Source of the DNA: CAVYUC01 sp963783085
Lineage (GTDB): Bacteria; Bacteroidota; Bacteroidia; Bacteroidales; Prolixibacteraceae
Direction: 5' to 3'
Length of the DNA stretch: 64,000 nt
Assembly: GCA_963783085.1 (NCBI GenBank)
Contig: CAWAMJ010000012.1
Coordinates: forward strand, 1-64,000
This document shows positions 26,242 to 34,414 of the stretch, one piece after another. A model generated the notes under the pieces. That model was not told the origin of the DNA and did not search any database. It was given only the letters and a program-made list of their open reading frames with translations. Within the stretch, counting starts at the first letter, position 1; each line of letters starts with the position of its first letter. Both the position numbers and the translations under genes were made by a program.

Positions 26242-27054
26242 TTATAAATATCGTTCTTTGAGCAGGTTCATCATGTATTTGTTGATTTCCCATTGATTTG
26301 AAACCGGTTGGCCGGTAAACGGCAGTGTTGGCATATATGGAACGGGCCCAAATTCGGGAGTGATCGTGAATTCCATATCTCCCTGTCTTTTTCTTTTTTC
26401 GATGATAGCATCCCACCATTTCAGGTGCTCATCCAGAAAATGTTTATTTTCCGGCGCTCCCGGATGGTTTACCTGCGGCCCCTCCGGATAACCAACCCTC
26501 GAATGAATATGAAACACGTTCGGAATAATGCGGTTCATTGTTTCCTGTTGGTGTTCCAGTAACGATTCGGACACGTTCACCCAATGCGAAAAATCGGCGG
26601 TAATTTTCATTTGTGGAAACGCCTTTAAATAACCAGGCATCACATGGCAGGCAAAGCTGAATTTTCCACGGTGCGTCTCATGAAAAATGCGTATCCCCGA
26701 TTTTGTTTCCACCTCATTTGCTTTTTCAATGATGCTACAGTTCTCTTCGAATGAAAAAAAATCTTTGCCTGTTTGTGAATTAATGAACAGCGGTTTTGCT
26801 TCAGCCATTAATTCCAGTCGCGAAACAAATTCCTGAATATATGCATCCACATTCTTTTTGTCAGTCTGGTGATGCTGAAGAATAAACGGCGTCGCGGTAT
26901 CTGATAAAACCGACAAATATTCTTTTTGTTCCGATTCGGTTTCGGGCAACGAAATTTCAACACCATCGTATCCCTCTTTTTTTACCTGTTCAATAAATTT
27001 TGAAAAAGGAATTTCTTCTGATCCCCAGCGCGGACAAAAAAACTTTAATTTCAT
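26242..27054 (-). CDS. Xylose isomerase-like TIM barrel protein
   Basis: About 270 residues of the sugar phosphate isomerase/epimerase (AP endonuclease 2-like) superfamily. Barrel landmarks are GYDGVEISLP, a catalytic Glu in HETHRGKF, ITADFSHWVN, HIHSRVGYPEGPQV and the final E in TITPEFGPVPY. The start at MKLKFFCPRWG is chosen over a leader-like upstream extension. Members isomerise or epimerise sugars or cut DNA; the metabolic version is far more likely beside a dioxygenase gene. It probably works in one pathway with the following gene. Confidence 0.82.
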   Translation of the reverse strand: MKLKFFCPRWGSEEIPFSKFIEQVKKEGYDGVEISLPETESEQKEYLSVLSDTATPFILQHHQTDKKNVDAYIQEFVSRLELMAEAKPLFINSQTGKDFFSFEENCSIIEKANEVETKSGIRIFHETHRGKFSFACHVMPGYLKAFPQMKITADFSHWVNVSESLLEHQQETMNRIIPNVFHIHSRVGYPEGPQVNHPGAPENKHFLDEHLKWWDAIIEKRKRQGDMEFTITPEFGPVPYMPTLPFTGQPVSNQWEINKYMMNLLKERYL

Positions 27055-27171
27055 AAGCAAGTAAGAACAGTTTGAAATGAAACAAGCCTCATTTACCAAA
27101 AGTTCAGGATTAATACAAACGAATTTGGCGGCAAAGGCTTCGTTACAAACTTTTCAAAAAAATAAAAAAGT

Positions 27172-27179
27172 TACTTTTG
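27172..27179 (+). promoter_or_regulatory. Candidate -7 element
   Basis: TACTTTTG fits TAnnTTTG and lies 41 bp before the gene at 27220. Confidence 0.4.
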
Positions 27180-27219
27180 TGGAATCACTTCAAAAATTGG
27201 GTTTAAACGATTATGTTTC

Positions 27220-27690
27220 ATGGAAACAGCTTCACTCAGCGAAATAAAAAAGGAATTAAAAGCGCTTCCACCGCAGCAACTTCAGGAAGTTTGTATTCGC
27301 CTGGCTAAATACAAAAAGGAAAACAAGGAATTGCTGGGTTATCTGCTTTTTGACGCATACAATCAGCAGGCTTTCGTTCATAACGTAAAGGAAGAAATTA
27401 ACGAACAATTTTCACACATGAACAGCAGGAATGTTTACCTGGCTAAAAAAACACTGCGTAAAGTACTCCGAACCACAAAAAAATACATTCGCTTTTCCGG
27501 ATCAAAAGAAACTGAAATTGAATTACTGATTTATTTTTGCCTGCAGATGAGAAAATCCAGACTGAAATTAAATTCCAGTCGGGTTCTGGCGAACATGTAT
27601 TTCAATCAGGTAAAACGCATACGGAAAGTCCTTTCCATGATGCACGAGGACTTGCAAGTGGATTATGAAGATGAAGTTCAGAAATTATAA
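27220..27690 (+). CDS. Conserved helical protein, unknown (DUF6155-like)
   Basis: 156 residues, almost entirely helical and rich in Lys and Arg, with no membrane segment. The N-terminus SLSEIKKELKALPPQQLQEV followed by LAKYKKENKELLGYLLF recalls DUF6155-type proteins of Bacteroidota, but the match is only by eye. The central region is strongly basic (YLAKKTLRKVLRTTKKYIRF). Nucleic-acid or membrane-surface binding would fit this, without further support. A -7-like promoter element lies just upstream. Confidence 0.6.
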   Translation: METASLSEIKKELKALPPQQLQEVCIRLAKYKKENKELLGYLLFDAYNQQAFVHNVKEEINEQFSHMNSRNVYLAKKTLRKVLRTTKKYIRFSGSKETEIELLIYFCLQMRKSRLKLNSSRVLANMYFNQVKRIRKVLSMMHEDLQVDYEDEVQKL

Positions 27691-27738
27691 TCTGTAAAAA
27701 AACAATCTCAACTAAACTCATACAGATGGAATCCCAAA

Positions 27739-28965
27739 TCAAATTATTGTTTCAATTTCCGGTTTTTCCACCACTTTTTCATCTTTGAAGAAAATGATAA
27801 ACAAAACTGCAATTATTGTCGCAATAACAGCTGGTACCAGCATGGCGCTTTGCCAGTTATGACCAACTACTTTTCCGTTTTCAATAATTTGTGTCCGCTG
27901 CAATTCCCAGCCGCTTAAATTGGTGCCGATGAGCCAACCCACGCCATAAGTAATAAATGTTATCAGCCCCTGCATGCTTGCGCGCAGGTTGAGCGGTGCT
28001 TTCCGGTCGACATAAATTTGTGCGGTAACATAGAAGAAATCATAACAAACCCCGTGAAGTATGATTCCGATATAGAAGAAAGAAACCAGTTCAGCATTGT
28101 TTCCAAAGGCGAAAAGCGTATACCTGACTACCCATGCAAACATCCCCATCAGTAACATTCGCTTGATACCCAGACGTACAAAAAAGAAAGGCATCAGCAG
28201 CATAAAAATTACTTCCGACATTTGTCCCATCGACATTATCCCGGCCACGTTATTAATTCCCGCTTCATTCATCGACATGTTGGTATATTGAAAATACATG
28301 GCAAACGGAATGGAAATCAGTAAAGTGGCCACTATCAGAATAGCAAACGATCTGTCTTTCATCAGCTTAAGCGCATCCCAACCGACAGCATCTTTAAACG
28401 TAACTTTCGCCCCTTTTTTTGATGGTGGCGTATCCGGGAGGAAAAAGCTGTAAATGCCCAGAATAATTGAACCGCCAGCTGCCAGTATCATCGGATAAGG
28501 ACCAACCTCCAGGTCGAACACACTGATTAAAATCCCTCCAACTATCCAGCCGATGGTTCCCAGAACGCGTATCCTCGGAAACTGTTTTCCCGCATCAGGA
28601 GTGTGTTGCAAGGCGATTGTAGTGGCCAGGGCAATGGTTGGCATGTAACAAATCATGTACAACAGCAGAACCCAAAACATCAAACCAGGTTCTGTAATTT
28701 GCGATACCCAAAACATTAACATCCCGCCCAAAATATGAAGTACGCCGTTCAGTTTTTGAGCTGCAAAGTACTTGTCGGCAACCAGGGTGACAAAAAATGC
28801 CGAAATAATAGATCCCCACGCCAGCGTGCTCAGCACCCGGCCAATTTCCTCTCCCTGAAAACCGATGGAAGAAAGGTAATTTCCCGCGGCAACAAACCAC
28901 ACGCCCCAGATAAAAAACTCGATAAACATCATGAGAGAAAGGCTGAGATACGTTTTTGTTTTCAT
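27739..28965 (-). CDS. NupG-like MFS nucleoside permease
   Basis: About 408 residues with twelve membrane helices, of the nucleoside:H+ symporter branch of the major facilitator superfamily. N-terminal landmarks are LMMFIEFFIWGVWFVAAGNY and LSTLAWGSIISAFFVTLVAD; a central loop (LPDTPPSKKGAKVTFKDAVG) separates the two halves, and later come MGQMSEVIFMLLMPFFFVRL and HGVCYDFFYVTAQIYVD. The start at MKTKTYLSL is preferred over an upstream ATG. It would import nucleosides or a related small molecule. No salvage genes adjoin it. Confidence 0.85.
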   Translation of the reverse strand: MKTKTYLSLSLMMFIEFFIWGVWFVAAGNYLSSIGFQGEEIGRVLSTLAWGSIISAFFVTLVADKYFAAQKLNGVLHILGGMLMFWVSQITEPGLMFWVLLLYMICYMPTIALATTIALQHTPDAGKQFPRIRVLGTIGWIVGGILISVFDLEVGPYPMILAAGGSIILGIYSFFLPDTPPSKKGAKVTFKDAVGWDALKLMKDRSFAILIVATLLISIPFAMYFQYTNMSMNEAGINNVAGIMSMGQMSEVIFMLLMPFFFVRLGIKRMLLMGMFAWVVRYTLFAFGNNAELVSFFYIGIILHGVCYDFFYVTAQIYVDRKAPLNLRASMQGLITFITYGVGWLIGTNLSGWELQRTQIIENGKVVGHNWQSAMLVPAVIATIIAVLFIIFFKDEKVVEKPEIETII

Positions 28966-29291
28966 GTTGATTTTGTTAAGCAATAATTTAAGATGTTTTA
29001 AAAATAAACAAATCCTGTTAATTATCACGAAATCAAACTGAACTTCTTTCCCCTTTTGGTTTCGCCATTTCCCTCACGAGGTGAGAACGTTTTATTACAC
29101 ATCTGTGCTGAAGTTTGAAGTATTGTGTCGTCGCCAGGTCAGCCTGTTCGTCCCCTTTCGATGCGGATGAAGGCAGGCAATGGGGTAAAAAAAACGGACA
29201 AAGGATTGTCCGGTTTCCCGGGATTCGGATTTTCCCAAATCCGAAAAAAATAAACGTTTAAATCCTGACCGGAAAATCCCTTAATCTGTCG

Positions 29292-29299
29292 TATTTTTG
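29292..29299 (+). promoter_or_regulatory. Candidate -7 element for ettA
   Basis: TATTTTTG fits TAnnTTTG and lies 23 bp before the ettA start, implying a very short leader. Confidence 0.4.
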
Positions 29300-29321
29300 C
29301 CCCAAATTAAAATCAGCAAAA

Positions 29322-31007
29322 ATGAGCGACGACAAAAAGATAATCTTCTCAATGTACAAGGTGAGTAAAACTTACCCGCCTAACAAAACAGTTATCAAAG
29401 ACATTTCACTTTCCTTTTTTCTGGGCGCTAAAATTGGAATCATCGGGTTAAACGGTTCCGGAAAATCGACGTTGCTTCGAATAATTGCGGGGCAGGATAA
29501 ATCTTTTAATGGCGAACTGGTTTTTGCGCCGGGGTATTCAGTTGGCTTGCTCGAACAGGAACCGCAACTGGACGAATCGAAAACCGTCATCGACATAGTG
29601 AAGGAAGGAATGCAGGAAACAGTTGACGTGTTGAATCGTTACGAAGAAATCAACCAACAGTTTGGCTTACCTGAAGTTTATGAAAATCCGGACGAAATGG
29701 ACAAGCTGATGGCCGAGCAGGCAAAACTTCAGGAGAAAATCGATCATCTGGATGCCTGGAACCTCGATACCAGGCTTGAACGGGCTATGGATGCACTGCA
29801 GTGTCCGCCCGATGATCAACCGATCAGCGAACTTTCGGGCGGTGAACGCCGCCGCGTGGCGCTGTGCCGGTTGTTGTTAAAAGAACCCGATGTGCTCCTC
29901 CTCGATGAACCTACCAACCACCTCGATGCGGAAAGTATTCAGTGGCTGGAAATGCACCTGGCGCAGTACAAAGGAACCGTTATTTGCATCACGCACGACC
30001 GTTACTTTTTGGATAATGTGGCCGGCTGGATCCTGGAACTCGACCGCGGACAGGGAATTCCGTGGAAAGGGAATTACAGTTCCTGGCTCGAACAAAAAGC
30101 AAAACGGCTGGAACAGGAAGAAAAAGGCAGCCAAAAACGGCGCAGAACTCTCGAACGCGAGCTGGAATGGGTGCGAATGGCGCCAAAAGCGAGGCATGCC
30201 AAAGCAAAAGCCCGTTTGAATGCTTACGACAAAATGCTGAATGAGGATGTAAAACAGAAGGAAGAAAAGCTGGAGATTTTTATTCCCAATGGCCCGCGAC
30301 TGGGAGATAAAGTTATTGAAATGGAGGGTGTATCAAAAGGTTACGGCGATCGCATTCTTTTTGAAAACCTCAGCTTTCAGCTTCCACCGGCAGGAATTAT
30401 TGGAGTCATCGGACCAAACGGCGCAGGAAAAACTACATTGTTTAAAATGATAATGGATCAGGTTAAGGCAGATTCGGGGAAAATTGAAATCGGCGACACC
30501 GTAAAAATCAGTTATGTGGATCAAACACATGCTGCCATCGATCCGAACAAAACCGTATTCCAGGTGATATCCGGCGGAACAGAAACCATGATGCTCGGCA
30601 ACCGGCAGGTAAATTCGCGGGCGTATGTAGCGCGTTTTAATTTTACCGGTTCTGATCAGGAAAAAAAATGCGGTGTACTTTCGGGTGGGGAAAAAAACCG
30701 TTTGCACCTGGCGCTGGCACTAAAAGCCGAAGGAAACGTGCTGCTGCTCGATGAACCCACCAATGATATTGACGTGAATACCCTGCGGGCACTCGAAGAA
30801 GGCCTTGAAAATTTTGCGGGTTGTGCGGTGGTCATCTCCCACGACCGCTGGTTCCTGGACCGCATTGCCACGCACATCCTTGCGTTTGAAGGTGATTCCG
30901 AAGTTTATTATTTTGAAGGATCATTCACGGAATACGAGGAAAACCGAAGGAAACGCCTGGGCGACGCAGCGCCGAAGAGGGTGAAATATAAGAAGTTGAA
31001 GGAGTAG
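29322..31007 (+). CDS. ettA: Energy-dependent translational throttle protein EttA
   Basis: 561 residues, an ABC-F ATPase with two nucleotide-binding domains and no membrane part. The first has Walker A GLNGSGKST, signature LSGGERRRVALC and Walker B VLLLDEPTNHLD; the second has GPNGAGKTT, LSGGEKNRLHLALAL and VLLLDEPTNDID. Between them lies the basic P-site tRNA interaction linker (LEWVRMAPKARHAKAKARL). The length and the short arm fit EttA, which binds the ribosomal E site and gates the first peptide bond according to the ATP/ADP ratio. It stands alone and ends directly against a heptamer repeat array. Confidence 0.94.
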   Translation: MSDDKKIIFSMYKVSKTYPPNKTVIKDISLSFFLGAKIGIIGLNGSGKSTLLRIIAGQDKSFNGELVFAPGYSVGLLEQEPQLDESKTVIDIVKEGMQETVDVLNRYEEINQQFGLPEVYENPDEMDKLMAEQAKLQEKIDHLDAWNLDTRLERAMDALQCPPDDQPISELSGGERRRVALCRLLLKEPDVLLLDEPTNHLDAESIQWLEMHLAQYKGTVICITHDRYFLDNVAGWILELDRGQGIPWKGNYSSWLEQKAKRLEQEEKGSQKRRRTLERELEWVRMAPKARHAKAKARLNAYDKMLNEDVKQKEEKLEIFIPNGPRLGDKVIEMEGVSKGYGDRILFENLSFQLPPAGIIGVIGPNGAGKTTLFKMIMDQVKADSGKIEIGDTVKISYVDQTHAAIDPNKTVFQVISGGTETMMLGNRQVNSRAYVARFNFTGSDQEKKCGVLSGGEKNRLHLALALKAEGNVLLLDEPTNDIDVNTLRALEEGLENFAGCAVVISHDRWFLDRIATHILAFEGDSEVYYFEGSFTEYEENRRKRLGDAAPKRVKYKKLKE

Positions 31008-31193
31008 TGATCAGTCGCAGTGATCAGTGATCAGTGATCAGTGATTAGTGATCAGTCGCAGTGATCAGTGATTAGTGATCAGTCGCAGTGATCAGTGATC
31101 AGTGATCAGTGATCAGTCGCAGTGATCAGTGATCAGTGATCAGTCGCAGTGATCAGTGATCAGTGATCAGTGATCAGTAATCAGTCGCAGTGG
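31008..31193. repeat. AGTGATC heptamer repeat array
   Basis: About 185 bp of the 7-mer AGTGATC, interrupted at intervals of 20-35 bp by AGTCGC and by occasional GATTA variants. It contains about 18 GATC sites and many TGATCA palindromes. It starts at the first base after the ettA stop codon and ends 77 bp before the convergent ATPase gene of the injection system. It may be a slippage product; the dense GATC could matter if a Dam-like methylase is present. Beyond it, GCAGGTG...CACCTGT followed by T7 (31,221-31,271) could be a weak ettA terminator. Confidence 0.85.
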
Positions 31194-31269
31194 GTAATGG
31201 AAATTAAAAAGATGCCATTTGCAGGTGTACCTCTGGAGGAAGCTTTCGTTAAAATCACCTGTAGTTTTT

Positions 31270-32610
31270 TTATAAAGTTTTTCCTTCCTTGGCAAGTTCT
31301 TTTTGTATACTTTTTATGAGCAGATCCCGGTTGATGATATTGCTTTGTACTGCAATGGATTTTAAACAAGCATACTGAACGACGTTTATGATATGTGATC
31401 CGGTTAAATCATAATCCCTGGCAATTTTTTCCAGGTCGACATCTGCATCGAGTACAGCTTCCGTGGGAAACGACTTTTTCCAGAGTTGAAGCCTTTCTGC
31501 AGGTTTGGGTTTGGGAAAATAGACGATGGCATTAAATCTCCGGCTAAAAGCTTCGTCGATATTGTCTCTGAAATTCGATGCAAGAATTGTAAGACCATCA
31601 TACATTTCAACGCGTTGCAAAAGATAAGAAACTTCCTGGTTGGCGTATTTATCATGCGCGTCACGCACATTAGTCCGTTTCCCGAATATGGAATCGGCCT
31701 CATCAAAAAAAAGAATCCAATTCTTATTCGCAGCCTTATTAAAAAGTGTGGAGAGGTTCTTTTCTGTTTCACCGATATATTTTGACACTACCATGGAAAG
31801 ATCGATACGGAAAACTTCCTTGCCTGTATATTTTCCAAGCAGAGTGGCGGTTAGCGTTTTCCCTGTTCCTGGCGGGCCGTAGAACAAAGCCCGGTAACCC
31901 GGCTTTATTTTGTCCGACATTCCCCAACCATTCATTAATGCCGGATTAAATTTTATCCAGGTTTCCAGGTCGCCTATTTGTGAAAGTGTTTGCTGGTTCA
32001 ACACCAGATCATTCCAACTCAAACCGGTGGTAATGTGTTGTGCCGGAAAATTGGTGCTTAATTTTGGAAGTGATGGTTGGCCGGTAGTGAATAAATCTAC
32101 ATAATCTTCGTCTAAAATAATACGCCCACTCATATGAGGTTCACCCCGGGAAATAGTCTCAAGATAGAGGATATTCTCTTTGGCAAAATAATGGTTTTGG
32201 GAGAACAAACTGTAAAGTTGGAATCGCTTTTCGAGATCTGCACCGGCTAAAATATACAATGCTGTTTCGCCAGTGGGTAAAGTTCCCCGGTGGTTACTTC
32301 CCTTTACTCCACCAATAGCGGGATAATCTCCTCCCTGCGGAATATATTCATTTATAATACTGTCGATGAAGTTGGGATATATATGCGGAACAAGAGCCAG
32401 CATTACTACGACCAATTCGTCACTTGTAACTTGTTTGCTATTGATAAACCGGGTGAACGGACTGTCCTCCTCCGAACTTAAATTGGGTGCCTGAACCTCA
32501 GTAACAATAAGTCCTTCATTGTTGAAATTCTCCAGGTCCCGGCTAAGCCTTTGCCGAACAAGTGATTCCAAAAATTGAAGGGATAGCCGGAGATTTAAGA
32601 TTTTATCCAT
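31270..32610 (-). CDS. eCIS AAA+ ATPase (Afp15/Pvc15-like)
   Basis: 446 residues. The N-terminal half (1-195) is the Afp15-specific helical region; the C-terminal half is a single AAA+ module with Walker A GPPGTGKT (245-252), Walker B ILFFDEAD (299-306), sensor 1 ILASN (342-346) and an arginine finger S-R-R-F (356-359). In Afp and PVC this ATPase is required for particle assembly and/or cargo loading. It is the last gene of the locus, 200 bp after the YkuD cargo gene, whereas structural genes are only bases apart. Its place beside the cargo genes fits a loading or unfolding role. Confidence 0.92.
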   Translation of the reverse strand: MDKILNLRLSLQFLESLVRQRLSRDLENFNNEGLIVTEVQAPNLSSEEDSPFTRFINSKQVTSDELVVVMLALVPHIYPNFIDSIINEYIPQGGDYPAIGGVKGSNHRGTLPTGETALYILAGADLEKRFQLYSLFSQNHYFAKENILYLETISRGEPHMSGRIILDEDYVDLFTTGQPSLPKLSTNFPAQHITTGLSWNDLVLNQQTLSQIGDLETWIKFNPALMNGWGMSDKIKPGYRALFYGPPGTGKTLTATLLGKYTGKEVFRIDLSMVVSKYIGETEKNLSTLFNKAANKNWILFFDEADSIFGKRTNVRDAHDKYANQEVSYLLQRVEMYDGLTILASNFRDNIDEAFSRRFNAIVYFPKPKPAERLQLWKKSFPTEAVLDADVDLEKIARDYDLTGSHIINVVQYACLKSIAVQSNIINRDLLIKSIQKELAKEGKTL

Positions 32611-32812
32611 TTGTCAACAAATTATAAGTTAAAGCTTTCGTTATCAACATAATATTTTGCAAATTAAAACCAATACCGAAGTGAAAAGCTTACATTTTCT
32701 TGTCGAGTGATTGCGCTCGCTTTAAGATATCATGAAATTAAAGCAAATCAATCAATTTGAATTAGAAAAAATCCTCATTTATGAAGATATTATGAGCCTA
32801 TAAAACGTAACT

Positions 32813-34207
32813 TTAGTTAGAAGATCGTTGTCGGACTGCGCGTGCCGCTAATATGGAAGAAATGATTGAAGTGCAGTGCAATCCGCATACTACCACTCTT
32901 GTTCTTGTTTGAGCCCAACTCCACAACGTTCGAGCATCGGCGTCATGCAAATGAATACAACCATGCGATGCAACAGTGGGGTCGCCGCGGTGAAATCCTA
33001 CCTGGGGAGCAAACCGTTGGTAAAATGCCATGTCTGCGCCCTCATAGCGTTCTCCACGTCTACAAGAAGCACTGCCCCCGCTCACTCTGCGTCTACTACC
33101 TCTTGAAATACAGCGTCCATACGATGATGAGCGATGGTCTCTGTCACGATAATTAATTCTAAAATTCCCGACAGGGGTTGTATGTCCGCTAACTCCGCCA
33201 GAAGCACTAAATCGTCGAATTAACAATGTGCCATTGTAGGTGCGCACATAACCTATTCCACCAGCGTCCTGTCCAATTGAATTTAGAGAGACAAGAATCC
33301 ATTTGCCCGAGGGAACATTAAAAAAAGGTGTTTCACTACCCGATGAGCCGCTTCCGGATCGTGCACGCCATTGGATTACGTAATTATTCCCACGCCTTAG
33401 AACACGATACTCCCGGTTAGGGTGTTGGCGCTGAAACTGCCTCATATGGTAAACTGCACCCCGATGGTCTGTATAAACATCAGCTCGGTCATTCGTAATT
33501 GAGTCTTGCCAGGCTTGCCGCTGTATTTTGGGTGCTACAAAACTGGGGTTACCAATTCTACTTACCGTCGTTGCGTTACTTTTATTGGTTGTTTTTGCAC
33601 CTCCTTGTTGAACAACATGGGTTAGTTCGTGCGCAAGAAGTTTTTTGCCTTCGTGTGCTCCAGGCGCATACTGACCATTCCTGAAATAAATATCAGAACC
33701 ATGTGTAAAAGCTTTAGCCTGAATGTTTTGGTTCATATTTTCGGCATTACTACCAGTATGGATACGAACATTGCTAAAATCAGTTCCGAAGGCATTGCTC
33801 ATAAACCTGTTCGTATTTTCCGGCAACGATGATCCTCCTCCTTTTGATGAATTTAATTGGTTCTGCAGGTTAGGCGTTGCCTCCATTCCACCTCCACTGG
33901 ATTTGGTCTGAAGCATTTCTTCTTCTAGATCCTCTTCCCGGGCAATTGAAAATCCTTCTTGTTGCTGCAAATCCGGCTTTCTTTGTATGGATTCCTTTTC
34001 CTCCTTTTCGCATTCGGAGCATTTGCGCTGAATGCCAGTTTCGGGCATGGCCATAACCTTATTGGCCATGGCATCTGCTTGTTGCTCGAATTTATCGTTA
34101 GGCTGGTTGATGGTGAGTTTGGGATAGATGGTGTTATCACCGAAAAATTTCTTAAGATTGGTCTTTGCCGTTCGAAAATTGTTTTTATGTTGTGTATGAC
34201 TTTTCAT
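32813..34207 (-). CDS. DUF4157 eCIS cargo with YkuD L,D-transpeptidase domain
   Basis: 464 residues without a signal peptide. Residues 20-100 hold the shared eCIS leader (FFGDNTIYPKLTINQPNDKF; EQQADAMANKVM) and a C63-x-x-C66 pair. Residues about 115-205 are the DUF4157 (eCIS core) domain with HELTHVVQQ, His193 starting the zinc-type motif. After a linker, residues about 300-442 form a YkuD domain: GHTTPVGNF (341-349), His406 in GFHRGD, and the catalytic S414-H-G-C417-I-H-L, followed by DADARTLWSWAQTRTRVVV. YkuD enzymes cross-link or cleave peptidoglycan peptides through the Cys. A DUF4157-YkuD fusion inside an injection locus points to a cell-wall-targeting payload (inference). Gaps of about 200 bp on both sides suggest separate expression. 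Confidence 0.85.
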   Translation of the reverse strand: MKSHTQHKNNFRTAKTNLKKFFGDNTIYPKLTINQPNDKFEQQADAMANKVMAMPETGIQRKCSECEKEEKESIQRKPDLQQQEGFSIAREEDLEEEMLQTKSSGGGMEATPNLQNQLNSSKGGGSSLPENTNRFMSNAFGTDFSNVRIHTGSNAENMNQNIQAKAFTHGSDIYFRNGQYAPGAHEGKKLLAHELTHVVQQGGAKTTNKSNATTVSRIGNPSFVAPKIQRQAWQDSITNDRADVYTDHRGAVYHMRQFQRQHPNREYRVLRRGNNYVIQWRARSGSGSSGSETPFFNVPSGKWILVSLNSIGQDAGGIGYVRTYNGTLLIRRFSASGGVSGHTTPVGNFRINYRDRDHRSSSYGRCISRGSRRRVSGGSASCRRGERYEGADMAFYQRFAPQVGFHRGDPTVASHGCIHLHDADARTLWSWAQTRTRVVVCGLHCTSIISSILAARAVRQRSSN

Positions 34208-34414
34208 ATTTCATTTTGATTACATTAATCCGTTTTAAATTAAATTTGAATAAGTCTTCTTCAATAGGTTAAGATTGACTTATAAAAATTGCTTTTAAAG
34301 GATTTTGTTACTTTAAATAGATTAGAATGTGTCGAAGTAGAATTTATCTGTATTATCGAATTCCTTCTGAAGATATCGGGAGAATAATCGGCCATTTTGA
34401 TTCTATTTGCGTAA

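Noticed and set aside
31008..31193. Possible CRISPR array
   Set aside because: The unit is 7 bp with 6-bp interruptions; there are no unique spacers of about 30 bp and no cas genes.
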